64,000 nt of DNA from Frateuria_A sp035944355 (GCF_035944355.1 NZ_DASZBH010000007.1:62001-126000); one strand, 5' to 3'; shown: positions 17,702-27,881, counted from the stretch's first letter. The notes: generated from the sequence alone by a model not told the origin. Program-made: numbers and translations.

Positions 17702-18967
17702 ATGCCGCTGATCGCCCTCGGGCTCAATCACCTCACCGCGCCGGTCAGCCTGCGCGAGCAGGTGGCGTTCGATGCGGACGCCGCCAGCGAAGCGCTGCGC
17801 GAGCTGAAGGCCGAGCCGGGCGTGGAAGAGGCGCTGATCCTTTCCACCTGCAACCGCACCGAGCTTTACGTCGGCGTGGCCGAGGGCGCCGAACACGCGC
17901 CTCAGGCATGGTTCAACCGCCACCACCGCTTGACCCCCGGCAAGCTGGACGAGTTCCTCTACCGGCACGACGAGGACGCTGCCGTGCGGCACATGTACCG
18001 CGTGGCCACCGGCCTCGATTCGATGGTGCTGGGCGAGCCGCAGATCCTGGGCCAGGTCAAGGATGCCTACCAGCTCGCCCGCGACGCGCAGGCGCTGGGC
18101 GCGCCGCTGGACCGGCTGCTGCAGAGCACCTTCCAGGTGGCCAAGCGGGTGCGCACCGACACGCGCATCGGCGCGCACACCGTGTCGGTGGCGTTCACCG
18201 CGGTGCGCCTGGCCGAGCAGGTGTTCACCGATCTCGAACAGGCCTGCGTGCTGCTCATCGGCGCCGGCGACACCATCGAGCTGGCCGCGCGCCACCTCGC
18301 CGACAAGCAGGTGCGCCGCCTGATCGTCGCCAACCGCACGCTGGAAAACGCGCAGGAACTGGCCAGCCGCTACGGCGGCTACGCCATCGCGTTGACCGAC
18401 CTGCCCCAGCACCTGGCCGAAGCCGACATCGTGATCTCCTCCACCGCCGCGCGGCAGCCGGTGGTGACGCGGCCGATGGTCGAGCAGGCGGTGGCCGCGC
18501 GAAAGCGCCGGCCGATGTTCATGGTGGACATCGCCGTGCCGCGCGACATCGAGCCCTCGGTCGCCACGCTGGAGGACGTCTACCTCTACGGCGTCGACGA
18601 CCTGCAACAGGTGATCGACGACAACCGCCGCTCGCGCGAAACGGCGGCGCGCGAAGCGCAGACCATCATCGACCTGCAGGTGGAGCGCTACATGGCCTGG
18701 CGCCGCGCGCTCACCCTGCGCAACCCGGCGATCGACCTGCGCCAGCACGCCGAGCGCTATCGCGACGAGGTACTCGTCAAGGCGCAGGCGATGCTGGCGC
18801 GCGGCAAGTCGCCCGACGAGGCGCTGGCCTTCCTCGCCAACACGCTGACCAACAAGCTGTTGCACCACCCCAGCGCGCGCCTGCGCGAAGCGGCGCTCAA
18901 CGGCGACCTGGACCTGCTGCAGGCAGCCGGACGGCTGTACGGCGAAACGGACGAACGGGACCCATAG
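17702..18967 (+). CDS. hemA: Glutamyl-tRNA reductase
   Basis: The 421-residue length and motifs fit HemA: LGLNHLTAPVSLRE at the N-terminus, the catalytic Cys in ILSTCNRTELY, GLDSMVLGEPQILGQVK, and the NADPH domain with LLIGAGDTIEL. The enzyme makes glutamate-1-semialdehyde from Glu-tRNA for haem and other tetrapyrroles. The C-terminal dimerisation domain is complete (NTLTNKLLHHPSARLREAAL). prfA follows after 77 bases, the usual hemA-prfA operon. Confidence 0.98.
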   Translation: MPLIALGLNHLTAPVSLREQVAFDADAASEALRELKAEPGVEEALILSTCNRTELYVGVAEGAEHAPQAWFNRHHRLTPGKLDEFLYRHDEDAAVRHMYRVATGLDSMVLGEPQILGQVKDAYQLARDAQALGAPLDRLLQSTFQVAKRVRTDTRIGAHTVSVAFTAVRLAEQVFTDLEQACVLLIGAGDTIELAARHLADKQVRRLIVANRTLENAQELASRYGGYAIALTDLPQHLAEADIVISSTAARQPVVTRPMVEQAVAARKRRPMFMVDIAVPRDIEPSVATLEDVYLYGVDDLQQVIDDNRRSRETAAREAQTIIDLQVERYMAWRRALTLRNPAIDLRQHAERYRDEVLVKAQAMLARGKSPDEALAFLANTLTNKLLHHPSARLREAALNGDLDLLQAAGRLYGETDERDP

Positions 18968-19044
18968 CGAGAGCGGCTGGCTGCCGCTCCCGCGCCGCGA
19001 GCCGGACCTTGCCGGCCCCTTCCACCCGTGCCATCCATACCGCC

Positions 19045-20121
<1,077 letters not shown>

Positions 20122-20358
20122 GGAACCGGCCGGCCGCCTGGCGCATCGGCACCTGCGCCGGCTCGACCGTCAAGCACGGGCTCGTTTGGGGAACGCACCT
20201 TCCGAGCGGGAACTGCCATACGTCCTTGTTCATCGACCTGGCGACCATGGCATCCTTGCGAGGCAGCTGAGTGCGATCCAGCGTAACGGGCTTGCGGAAG
20301 CCATAGCGATGACAACCGTTCCATCCCGAGGCACGGCCGGCCAGAAGTACACGGCCCC

Positions 20359-22461
20359 ATGACACCAAACGCCCGCGCCGACCTGGAAGCCTTGCTGCAG
20401 CGGCTTGCCTACCTGCTGCAGCGGACCGCCAGCGGCGAAGCCGAAGCGCTCGCGGCGAAGGGGCGCAAGGAATTTCCGCTTTCCGGTGAACTGGCCCGCC
20501 TGCACGGCATCGCCCTGCTGCAACTGGGTCACCGGCGCGAGGCGCTGACGGCGCTGCATCGCGCCGCGGAACTGGCTCCGGCCAGCCTGGAAGTGCAGTG
20601 CAACCTGGCCAACCTGGCGCTGGAGGACGGCCGCCCGGAGGCGGCGATCGAGCGGCTGCAGGCCACGCTCGGGCGCGCGCCCGGCCACCCGGGCGTACTG
20701 CAGGCGCTCGGCGTGGCGCAGATGGTCGCCGCGCGCCATGGGGAAGCGCGCGATACCTTCGCCCAGGCGGTTCGCGCGGCCCCGCAGCATCCCGGTCTAC
20801 GACTGAACCAGGCGGAGGCCGAGCTGGAGCTCGGCGCGACTGCCCAGGCACTGGCCCACGTGCGCGAAGCGCTCGCGCTGGCACCACATCTGGCGGCCGC
20901 GCACGACCTGCTCGGCCACGTGCTGCACGCCCAGGGCCATTTGTCCGAGGCCGCCCAGGCGTGGCTGGAGGCCGAGCGGCTGGCACCCGGCGAGCCGCGC
21001 TACGCGTTCCAGGCGGCCCGCATGCTGGAAGCCTCCGGCGAACTCGCCCGAGCGGCCGCGGCCTATGCCCGTACGCTGCAAAACGCGCCTGGCTCTGGCC
21101 CTGCCCTGAGCCGTCTTGCCTCCACGCGACGCCGCCTGGCCGATTGGCGCGAGCAGGACAAGCTGACCGCCCGCCTGCGCGAAGCGGTGGAAGCCGGCCT
21201 GCACGGCATCGTGCCGTTCGCGCTGCTGCTCGAGCCGTTCGATCGCGCGCTGCAGCGCAAGGCAATGGAAACCTTTGCCCGCCCGATCGAGCAGCAGCTT
21301 TCGCCGGCGCGCCGGCAACTGCGGTTCAGCTGGCGCCAGCCGGCGCCGGCCGAACCGATCCGCGTCGGACTGCTGTCTGACGGCTTCGGCGAGCATCCGA
21401 CCGGGCGCACCGTGGCCGGCCTGGTCGAGGCGCTGGCCACGGCGGGCGGATTGGAACTGCACCTGTTCGCGACCTGCGCCGACGATGGCGGCCCGCTGCG
21501 CCGGCGCCTGGCCGCCGCCGCGCCGCTGCACGTACTCGACGCGCTGCCGCCCCCGCAAGCGGCCGGGCGCATCCATGCACTGGGCGTCGAAGTGCTGGTC
21601 GACCTCACCGGCTATGGCCTGCACACGAATGCCGACCTGCTCGCATTGCGCCCGGCGCCGCTGCAGATGAACTGGCTGGGCTATCCGGGCACCACCGGTG
21701 CGCCCTGGATCGACTACCTGCTGGCCGACACCGTGGTGTTGCCGCCCTCGCACCGGGCCGATTACAGCGAGAAGGTCCTGCGCCTGCCGCGCTGTTTTCT
21801 GCCGGTCGCCTGCGTTGCGCCGGCGCCGCCGCCGGCTCGCTCCGCCTGCGGCCTGCCGGAGACGGGCGTGGTGTTCGGCTGCTTCAGCGACGTGCGCAAG
21901 CTCGACCCGGCCACGTTCGCGCGCTTCATGCTGATCCTGCGCGAAGTCTCCGGCAGCGTACTGTGGCTGCGCGCCGGCCCGGACGGCGCCGACGAACGTC
22001 TGCGCGCCGCAGCCGCTGAACACCAGGTGGCGCCGGAGCGGCTGCTGTTCCTGCCGCAACTGCAGCATGAGGAATACCTGGCGCGCTACGCCCTGGTCGA
22101 CCTCTTCCTCGACACCCTGCCCTGCAGCGCCCGCACCACCGCGGCCGACGCGCTGTGGGCCGGTTGCCCGGTGCTGACCACGACCGGCGACACCTTCGCG
22201 GGCCGCGTTTGCGCGAGCCTGCTGCACCATGCCCACATGCCCGAGCTGGTGGCCGAGGAAGCCGACGGCTTCGTGGCGACGGCCGTGCGACTCGGCCGCG
22301 ACCCGGCTGCGCTGGCGGACTTGCGCGGCCGCCTTGCCGGGATGCGCGGGCGATCGCCCTTGTTCGACATGAGCGCCTTCGCCGGCGATTTCCGGCGCGC
22401 GATGCAGTCGATCGGGACACGGCGCAGGATGGGGCGGCCACCGATCGACCTGGACTTCTAG
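20359..22461 (+). CDS. TPR protein with O-GlcNAc transferase (SPINDLY-like) domain
   Basis: The 700-residue protein has TPR repeats over about residues 40-265 (for example GIALLQLGHRREALTALHRAAELAP) and a C-terminal GT41 glycosyltransferase domain: LLSDGFGEHPTGR, LVDLTGYGLHTNADLLALRPAP, NWLGYPGTTGAPWIDYLLAD, VFGCFSDVRKLDP, and LVDLFLDTLPCSARTTAADALWAGCPVLT. Bacterial members glycosylate proteins or other acceptors; the target here is unknown. A 237-base gap separates it from prfA, in which I see no gene or clear signal. Confidence 0.88.
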   Translation: MTPNARADLEALLQRLAYLLQRTASGEAEALAAKGRKEFPLSGELARLHGIALLQLGHRREALTALHRAAELAPASLEVQCNLANLALEDGRPEAAIERLQATLGRAPGHPGVLQALGVAQMVAARHGEARDTFAQAVRAAPQHPGLRLNQAEAELELGATAQALAHVREALALAPHLAAAHDLLGHVLHAQGHLSEAAQAWLEAERLAPGEPRYAFQAARMLEASGELARAAAAYARTLQNAPGSGPALSRLASTRRRLADWREQDKLTARLREAVEAGLHGIVPFALLLEPFDRALQRKAMETFARPIEQQLSPARRQLRFSWRQPAPAEPIRVGLLSDGFGEHPTGRTVAGLVEALATAGGLELHLFATCADDGGPLRRRLAAAAPLHVLDALPPPQAAGRIHALGVEVLVDLTGYGLHTNADLLALRPAPLQMNWLGYPGTTGAPWIDYLLADTVVLPPSHRADYSEKVLRLPRCFLPVACVAPAPPPARSACGLPETGVVFGCFSDVRKLDPATFARFMLILREVSGSVLWLRAGPDGADERLRAAAAEHQVAPERLLFLPQLQHEEYLARYALVDLFLDTLPCSARTTAADALWAGCPVLTTTGDTFAGRVCASLLHHAHMPELVAEEADGFVATAVRLGRDPAALADLRGRLAGMRGRSPLFDMSAFAGDFRRAMQSIGTRRRMGRPPIDLDF

Positions 22462-22501
22462 ACGGCCGGACGGAGATCCGCCCGGCCACCGGGATCCGTG
22501 G

Positions 22502-22795
22502 TCACCCCGTGCCGAATCCTTCGGGCGGCTCGCCGGTGCCAAATCCTCCGGGCGGCTGGCCCGGGCCATCCTCGCGCAGGACGCCGGTCACCTTCGCCGC
22601 CGCCGGCCCCTGCCACAACCAGCGCTCCAGCGCGTCCAGCGCCGCGGCTTCGCCATAGGCGAACACTTCGACGCGGCCGTCGTGCAGGTTGCGCGCGTGG
22701 CCGGTCAGGCCCAGCTGCCGCGCCTGCTCGCGGGTGCTGGCGCGGTAGAACACGCCCTGCACGCGGCCGCTCACCAGGAAGCGCGCGCCGGCCAT
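22502..22795 (-). CDS. acyP: Acylphosphatase
   Basis: The first 80 residues of this 97-residue protein are a normal acylphosphatase: ARFLVSGRVQGVFYRASTREQARQLGLTGHARN, with the phosphate-binding Arg in VFYR and the catalytic Asn in GHARN. It hydrolyses carboxyl-phosphate bonds of small acyl phosphates. The last 18 residues are a duplicated nine-residue unit (PPGGFGTGE, PPEGFGTG) from a 27-base tandem repeat and are not part of the fold. Its ATG is one base past the TlpA-like stop, so it ends a yihY-tlpA-acyP operon. Confidence 0.92.
   Translation of the reverse strand: MAGARFLVSGRVQGVFYRASTREQARQLGLTGHARNLHDGRVEVFAYGEAAALDALERWLWQGPAAAKVTGVLREDGPGQPPGGFGTGEPPEGFGTG
22509..22562. repeat. 27-base tandem repeat at the 3' end of acyP
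   Basis: Two adjacent 27-base units beginning GTGCC(G/A)AATCCT(T/C)CGGGCGGCT (22509-22535 and 22536-22562) differ at a few positions. They keep the acyP frame and encode the duplicated nine-residue tail. Confidence 0.8.
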
Positions 22796-22796
22796 C

Positions 22797-23270
22797 TCAC
22801 TTGCCCGCGCCGATCGCCGCGCCCAGCGACTGCGGCGTCACCGGACCGACGAAGCGCTTGGCCACGTGCCCGTCGGGTGCGATCAGGTAGGTGGTGGGCA
22901 GCCCGCGCGGCTCCTCGAAATCCTTCGGCGGGCTGTCCAGCGCCACCTGGGCGATCGGGTAGCTCACCGGGTGTTTGGCCAGGAAGGCCTGGATGTCCGC
23001 CTTGTCGCTGTCCTCGTAGGCCAGGCCGATGGCGCGCACGGTGGCGTGGCTGGCGACGAAGCGGGAGATGTCCGGCATCTCCTTGATGCAGGGCACGCAC
23101 CAGGTCGCCCAGAAGTTGACGATCACCCAGTGCCCGCGCTGCGCGGCCAGGTCGAAGGGCTTGCCCTCCAGCGTGGTCACCTGCAGCGAAGGCTGCGCGG
23201 GCATGGCCGCATGCACCGATGCCACGGCTGCAAAAAGCGTCGCCGCGAGCAGGAGGCTTGGCATCTTCAT
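22797..23270 (-). CDS. TlpA/ResA-like periplasmic thioredoxin
   Basis: A 157-residue exported thioredoxin-fold protein with a signal peptide (cleavage near VHA-AM), the redox motif WCVPC in NFWATWCVPCIKEMP, and the cis-proline GLPTTYLIAPDG. Such proteins reduce disulfides outside the cytoplasm, for example in cytochrome c maturation. The start codon overlaps the yihY stop (ATGA), so the two are coupled. The function of the pair is unclear; general thiol-disulfide exchange is the safe call. Confidence 0.88.
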   Translation of the reverse strand: MKMPSLLLAATLFAAVASVHAAMPAQPSLQVTTLEGKPFDLAAQRGHWVIVNFWATWCVPCIKEMPDISRFVASHATVRAIGLAYEDSDKADIQAFLAKHPVSYPIAQVALDSPPKDFEEPRGLPTTYLIAPDGHVAKRFVGPVTPQSLGAAIGAGK

Positions 23271-24532
23271 GGGGAAACGTTCTCCGCTTCGTTCGGGTCG
23301 GGGGGGAAAGCGTGGTCCAGCCGCGTGCCCAGCCCATCCTCCAGCATGCGCGCCATCTCGGCGAGCAGATCGAGCAGTGCGGGCGGCAGGTCGATGCCCA
23401 GCGTGCGCGCCTCCAGCGCGGGCCTGAGCGGCAACCGGTAATCGCTGTGACGATACACCCGCAGCAGATCGGTGCTGTCCAGGCTGCGGCTCAGCAGCCA
23501 GCCGCCGGCCTCGCCGCGCTGGATCAGGTCGGCCCGTTGCAGGTCCTGGAAATAGCAGGCGATCGCGGCGCTGCGAAGGTAGGGCGCGTGCACGCGCACG
23601 GTCGCCGGATCGAGGCTGCAGCCGGCGCGCTGCGCATCGACGAAATGCCGCAGCACCACCAGCAAGCCGAGGAACTCGGCTCCTTCCGGCAGCGTCTGCG
23701 CCGGCGCGTGGTATTCGTAGGCGGACAGCGAGGCGGCCACCGACGCGCCGAGAATGGCGATCACCCACGACAGGTAGATCCACAGCAGGAAGATCGGGAT
23801 GGTAGCCAGCACCCCGTAGATCTGCTGATAGGTCTGCGCTCGGCTGACGAACAGAGTGAAGCCCCAGCGCGCGATCTCGAACAGGACCGCTGCGATCAGC
23901 GCGCCCAACGCCGCGTCGCTGCGTCGCACCCGGCAGTTGGGCACGGTGCCGTACATCAGCCACAGCGTCACGAAGGTCACCACGAAGGGCAGCACGCCGA
24001 GCAGGCGCTGGCCCAGGCCCAGTTGCTGATAGGCGCCAGCCAGCAGCGGCATGGCCGTGACGTACGAAGTCACCGCGATGCCGCCCACCACCAGGATCGG
24101 GCCGAGCGTCAGCGCCGTCCAGTAGAGCAGCAGCCGCGAGGCCCAGCTGCGCGATTCGTGCACGCGCCAGATGCGGTTCATGCGGTCCTCGATGCTGACC
24201 ATCATGGACAGCGCGCTGAACAGCATCACCAGGATGCTGATGCCGGTGAGCTGGCTGGCGTTCTGGGCGAAGCTGAGCAGCGTCTCCTGCACCTTCTCGC
24301 CCGTCGCCGGCACGAAGTTGGAGAACACGAAGTCGAGCAGCATGTTGCGCGCCGGCTCGAACACCGGAAACACCGAGAACATCGCCAGCACGGCCACCAT
24401 CAGCGGCACCAGCGACACCAGGGTGGTGTAGGACAGGGCGCCCGCGGTCTCGAAGCACTTGTCGTCGACGAACCGCTGCCAGATGAAGCGGCTGAAGCTG
24501 AGCGCACGGTCGCGGTCGAAACGCCAGGCCAT
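23267..24532 (-). CDS. yihY: YihY/BrkB family inner-membrane protein
   Basis: The 421-residue protein has six membrane helices in its first 290 residues with the family landmarks CFETAGALSYTTLVSLVPLM, FVPATGEKVQ, RIWRV and IPIFLLWIYLSWVIAILGA, then a long soluble C-terminal domain with a winged-helix look (CYFQDLQRADLIQRGE). Function is unknown; it was once mis-called ribonuclease BN. The start could also be ATG at 24544; neither has a good ribosome site. It is divergent from the WrbA-like gene 73 bases away and overlaps the next gene. Confidence 0.9.
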   Translation of the reverse strand: MAWRFDRDRALSFSRFIWQRFVDDKCFETAGALSYTTLVSLVPLMVAVLAMFSVFPVFEPARNMLLDFVFSNFVPATGEKVQETLLSFAQNASQLTGISILVMLFSALSMMVSIEDRMNRIWRVHESRSWASRLLLYWTALTLGPILVVGGIAVTSYVTAMPLLAGAYQQLGLGQRLLGVLPFVVTFVTLWLMYGTVPNCRVRRSDAALGALIAAVLFEIARWGFTLFVSRAQTYQQIYGVLATIPIFLLWIYLSWVIAILGASVAASLSAYEYHAPAQTLPEGAEFLGLLVVLRHFVDAQRAGCSLDPATVRVHAPYLRSAAIACYFQDLQRADLIQRGEAGGWLLSRSLDSTDLLRVYRHSDYRLPLRPALEARTLGIDLPPALLDLLAEMARMLEDGLGTRLDHAFPPDPNEAENVSP

Positions 24533-24605
24533 GGGCGGCACCATCAAGCGGAAGGCGGCCGCTACACTACCCGATCGCCGGTGAACGCCCAATCGAACGG
24601 AAGCC

Positions 24606-25220
24606 ATGAGCCCGGAACCCGAAAAGCACGTCATTCTGGTCCTGTACTACAGCCGCAGCGGACACACCGCCCAGCTCGCGCGGCTGATCGCCCGCGGCGT
24701 GGAGGAGGCCGGCCTGGAGGCACGCCTGCGCCAGGTGCCGCCGGTCGCGCCGGTCACCGAGGTGGCGCAGCCGCCGGAGCCGGACGAAGGCGCGCCCTAC
24801 GTGCGCCGCGAGGACCTGGCCGAGTGCGCGGGCCTGGCGCTGGGCAGCCCCACGCGCTTCGGCAACATGGCCGCGCCGCTCAAACATTTCCTCGATTCCA
24901 CCGGCGCCGAATGGGCCAGCGGTACGCTGGCCGGCAAGCCGGCGGCGGTGTTCACCTCCACCGGCACCATGCACGGCGGGCAGGAATCGACCCTGCTCAC
25001 GATGGCGCTGCCGCTGCTGCACCACGGCATGCTGCTGCTGGGCCTGCCGTTCACCGAGCCGGCGCTCAACGCCACGGCGAGCGGGGGCACGCCGTACGGC
25101 GCCAGCCACGTCGCCGGCACGCGCGGCGACAACCCGGTCAGCGAGCACGAGCGCGAGCTCGCCCGCGCGCTGGGGCGACGCCTGGCGCTGACCGCCCGCA
25201 AGCTGGCGGCGCAGGCATGA
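24606..25220 (+). CDS. wrbA: WrbA-like NAD(P)H:quinone oxidoreductase
   Basis: The 204-residue flavodoxin-like protein has the FMN phosphate loop YYSRSGHTAQLA, the GSPTRFGNMAAPLKHFLDSTG loop and STGTMHGGQESTLLTMALPLLHHGM, all typical of WrbA. The enzyme reduces quinones by two electrons with FMN and NAD(P)H. Its stop codon overlaps the start of the DUF2069 gene, a common neighbour pair in gammaproteobacteria. Confidence 0.93.
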   Translation: MSPEPEKHVILVLYYSRSGHTAQLARLIARGVEEAGLEARLRQVPPVAPVTEVAQPPEPDEGAPYVRREDLAECAGLALGSPTRFGNMAAPLKHFLDSTGAEWASGTLAGKPAAVFTSTGTMHGGQESTLLTMALPLLHHGMLLLGLPFTEPALNATASGGTPYGASHVAGTRGDNPVSEHERELARALGRRLALTARKLAAQA

Positions 25221-25564
25221 GTGCGCCGGTGCCGCTCGCCTACCGCGCCGGCCGCGCGGCGTGGTTCGCGCTGATCGCGCTGCAGCTGCTGTGGCACGGC
25301 TGGCTCGCCCGGCCGGAGCGCATGCCGCTGTGGCTGGTGCTGGGGATCACTGTGATCCCCTTGCTGCTGCCGCTGGCCGCGTTGCGCGACCTGCGCCGCG
25401 CGCTGCTGTGGGTCGGCATCCTCAGCCTGTTCTACTTCTGCCATGGCGTGGCCGAGGCATGGAGCGAACCCACGGTGAAGTGGCTCGCGCTGGTGGAGAT
25501 CGGCCTGTCGCTGCTGGTCATCGTGGCGCTGGGGGCGGGCGTGAAGCGCAGGCCGGGCCGCTGA
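25217..25564 (+). CDS. DUF2069 family small membrane protein
   Basis: A 115-residue protein with four hydrophobic helices and the family features LIALQLLWHGWLARPE and LFYFCHGVAEAWSEP. The family has no known function but is often coupled to wrbA, as here with an ATGA overlap. A strong palindromic hairpin follows three bases after the stop. Confidence 0.85.
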   Translation: MSAPVPLAYRAGRAAWFALIALQLLWHGWLARPERMPLWLVLGITVIPLLLPLAALRDLRRALLWVGILSLFYFCHGVAEAWSEPTVKWLALVEIGLSLLVIVALGAGVKRRPGR

Positions 25565-25566
25565 TC

Positions 25567-25595
25567 GCTTCGGCGAACCGGCGGTTCGCCGAAGC
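25567..25595. terminator. 13-bp perfect palindromic hairpin
   Basis: GCTTCGGCGAACC (25567-25579), a 3-base loop and GGTTCGCCGAAGC (25583-25595) form a perfect stem right after the DUF2069 gene. No T-run follows, so it may be a terminator aided by Rho, an mRNA end protector, or a palindromic binding site upstream of the acyl-CoA dehydrogenase gene. Confidence 0.5.
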
Positions 25596-25652
25596 ACGCT
25601 CCGCCTACCACGGGTGCCTATACTGACCCGCATCGCACCGCCGGAGCGCGCC

Positions 25653-27287
25653 ATGGGCTTACTGCAGACCGCGCCGCAATTGGTTCATCCCTACCGCAAC
25701 GATCGCACGCTGCTGGCCTTGCTGGACCGGGTGATTCCGCCCGAGCGCCGTAGCGCGCTCGATGCGGACCTGGACGCCTTGGGCGACTACGCGCAACGGG
25801 CCTGGGAGCGCGCCCGCCGCGGCACGCCGCGCACGCCGGTGCTGACGCAGTGGGACGCCTGGGGCCGGCGCGTGGACCGGATCGAACTGACCACGGCCTG
25901 GCAGGAAGGCCCCGGGCTGACCACCCGCCACGCGATCCTCGCCGCCGGCCACGAACCGCACGCACACGCGCGGCTGGAGCAGTTCGCCCGCGTCTATCTG
26001 TATCACCTGGCCAGCGAGTTCTATACCTGCCCGCTGGCGATGACCGACGGCGCGATCGCAGCGCTGCGCGCGTCCGGCAACCAGGCGTTGATCCAACGCG
26101 CGCTGCCGCATTTCCTCAGCCGCGATCCGGCCACCTTCTGGCTGAGCGGCCAATGGATGACCGAAACCGGCGGCGGCTCGGACGTCGGCCGCACCGGGAC
26201 CGTCGCACGCCAGGACGCCGATGGCCAGTGGCGACTGCACGGCCGCAAGTGGTTCAGCTCGGCGGTGGTCGGCGAGGCGGCGCTCGCGCTGGCGCGGCCC
26301 GAGGGCGCCGGCGAGGGCGCGGCGGCGCTGGCGCTGTTCTACGTCGAGACGATGGATGGCGGGGAACGCAAGCCGCAACTGGTCGTCGACCGCCTCAAGG
26401 ACAAGCTCGGCACGCGCGAACTGCCCACCGCGGAGATCCACCTCGATGGCCTGCCCGCCTGGCCGCTGGGCGAACTCGCCAACGGCGTGCGCCAGGTGGC
26501 GCCGATGCTCAATGTCACGCGCACCTGGAACGCGGTCTGCGCGGTGGCGAGCATGGCCCGCGCGTTGGCGCTGGCCTGCGACTATGCGGTGCGGCGCGAA
26601 GCCTTCGGCCGGCCGCTGATCGAACAGCCGCTGCACGCGCAGACGCTGGCGGACATGCGCGCCGAATTCGAGGGCGCGTTCGCGCTGGCGTTCGAGGTGG
26701 TGCAGCTGCTCGGCCGTGTCGAACAGGGGCAGGACGCGCCCCACGAGGCGGCGCTGCTGCGCCTGCTCACGCCGCTGGCCAAGCTGTGGACCGGCAAGCT
26801 CGCCGTGGCGCTGTGCTCGGAGGCGCTCGAATGCTTCGGCGGCGCGGGCTACATCGAGGACACCGGCCTGCCGCAGCTCCTGCGCGACGCACAGGTCTAC
26901 GCGATCTGGGAAGGCACCACCAACGTGCTGGCGCTGGACAGCCTGCGCGCGCTCGGCGAAGGCCTGCCGGCGCTGCGCACGGCCATCGGCGGCTGGACCG
27001 GCGGCAGCCATGAGCCTGAGATGCTGGCGCCCATCCATGCCGCGCTCGACGCCGCCGCGCGACAGCCGCAATCGCTGCACGGCGAGCGCGCCACACTGGA
27101 AGCCGCGGCGCGCGGACTCTCGCTCACGCTTGCGCGCAGCGCTGCCGCTGCCCTGCTCGCCCGCCAGTCGACCTTCGCCCGCGGGCGCGGCGACATGCGT
27201 CCCGGTGCCGCCCTGCGCCGCTTCGTGGCGCACGGGCTGGACCGGACGATCGTCCCGGACCTGGCCGACACGCACCTGCTGTTGTGA
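25653..27287 (+). CDS. Acyl-CoA dehydrogenase, AidB-like
   Basis: A 544-residue protein of the AidB branch: GQWMTETGGGSDVGRTGTVA (flavin loop), DKLGTRELPTAEI, ECFGGAGYIEDTGLPQLLRDAQVYAIWEGTTNVLALD with the catalytic region, and a C-terminal extension. AidB relatives are flavoproteins linked to alkylation damage and acyl-CoA oxidation. The start at 25653 (GGAGCG upstream) gives MGLLQTAPQLVHPYRND, a normal opening; an upstream frame from 25614 is unlikely. It is 88 bases after the DUF2069 gene and 87 before the asparaginase-like gene. Confidence 0.92.
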   Translation: MGLLQTAPQLVHPYRNDRTLLALLDRVIPPERRSALDADLDALGDYAQRAWERARRGTPRTPVLTQWDAWGRRVDRIELTTAWQEGPGLTTRHAILAAGHEPHAHARLEQFARVYLYHLASEFYTCPLAMTDGAIAALRASGNQALIQRALPHFLSRDPATFWLSGQWMTETGGGSDVGRTGTVARQDADGQWRLHGRKWFSSAVVGEAALALARPEGAGEGAAALALFYVETMDGGERKPQLVVDRLKDKLGTRELPTAEIHLDGLPAWPLGELANGVRQVAPMLNVTRTWNAVCAVASMARALALACDYAVRREAFGRPLIEQPLHAQTLADMRAEFEGAFALAFEVVQLLGRVEQGQDAPHEAALLRLLTPLAKLWTGKLAVALCSEALECFGGAGYIEDTGLPQLLRDAQVYAIWEGTTNVLALDSLRALGEGLPALRTAIGGWTGGSHEPEMLAPIHAALDAAARQPQSLHGERATLEAAARGLSLTLARSAAAALLARQSTFARGRGDMRPGAALRRFVAHGLDRTIVPDLADTHLLL

Positions 27288-27374
27288 GCCGCGGCAACCC
27301 GCAGGCCAAGGGCAGCCATCGCGGCCGCGGGACTCCCGCTAAACTAAGTCCCCCACTCCTGGTTTCCGGCCACC

Positions 27375-27860
27375 ATGCAGCACCTGACCATCGTCACCAC
27401 CGGCGGCACCATCGACAAGATCTACTTCGACGACAAGTCGGACTACAAGATCGGCGCGCCACAGATCGGCGAGATCCTGAGCCAGCTCGGGGTGGCGTTC
27501 GCCTTCGACGTGATCCCGATCCTGCGCAAGGACAGCCTGCACATGTCCGACGAGGACCGTGCGCTGGTGCGCTCGACCATCGAGGCGCAGCCGCACCGGC
27601 ACGTGCTGGTGACCCATGGCACCGACACCATGGTGGAGACCGCGCGCGAACTGGCCTCGATTCCCGGCAAGGTGATCGTGCTGACCGGCGCGCTGAATCC
27701 GGCGCGCTTCCAGGGCTCCGATGCCGTGTTCAACATCGGCTGCGCGGTGGCCGCGGTGCAGACGCTGCCCGACGGCGTCTACATCACCATGAACGGCCGC
27801 GTGTGGGATCCGGCCAAGGTGCGCAAGAACCGCGACGCCAACCGCTTCGAACAGGTCTGA
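27375..27860 (+). CDS. Short asparaginase-domain protein
   Basis: The 161-residue protein is the N-terminal catalytic domain of an L-asparaginase and nothing more. It has the first active-site Thr in TIVTTGGTIDKIYFDD and the second in HVLVTHGTDTMVETAR, followed by VIVLTGALNPARFQGSDAVFN. Full-length enzymes have about 330 residues with a second domain that closes the active site of the neighbour, so activity is uncertain. The frame is intact, not a decaying pseudogene, and is followed by a hairpin terminator. Similar short proteins are known in Xanthomonadales from general annotation practice. Confidence 0.85.
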   Translation: MQHLTIVTTGGTIDKIYFDDKSDYKIGAPQIGEILSQLGVAFAFDVIPILRKDSLHMSDEDRALVRSTIEAQPHRHVLVTHGTDTMVETARELASIPGKVIVLTGALNPARFQGSDAVFNIGCAVAAVQTLPDGVYITMNGRVWDPAKVRKNRDANRFEQV

Positions 27861-27881
27861 GGGCATCCCTCGGAACGAACC

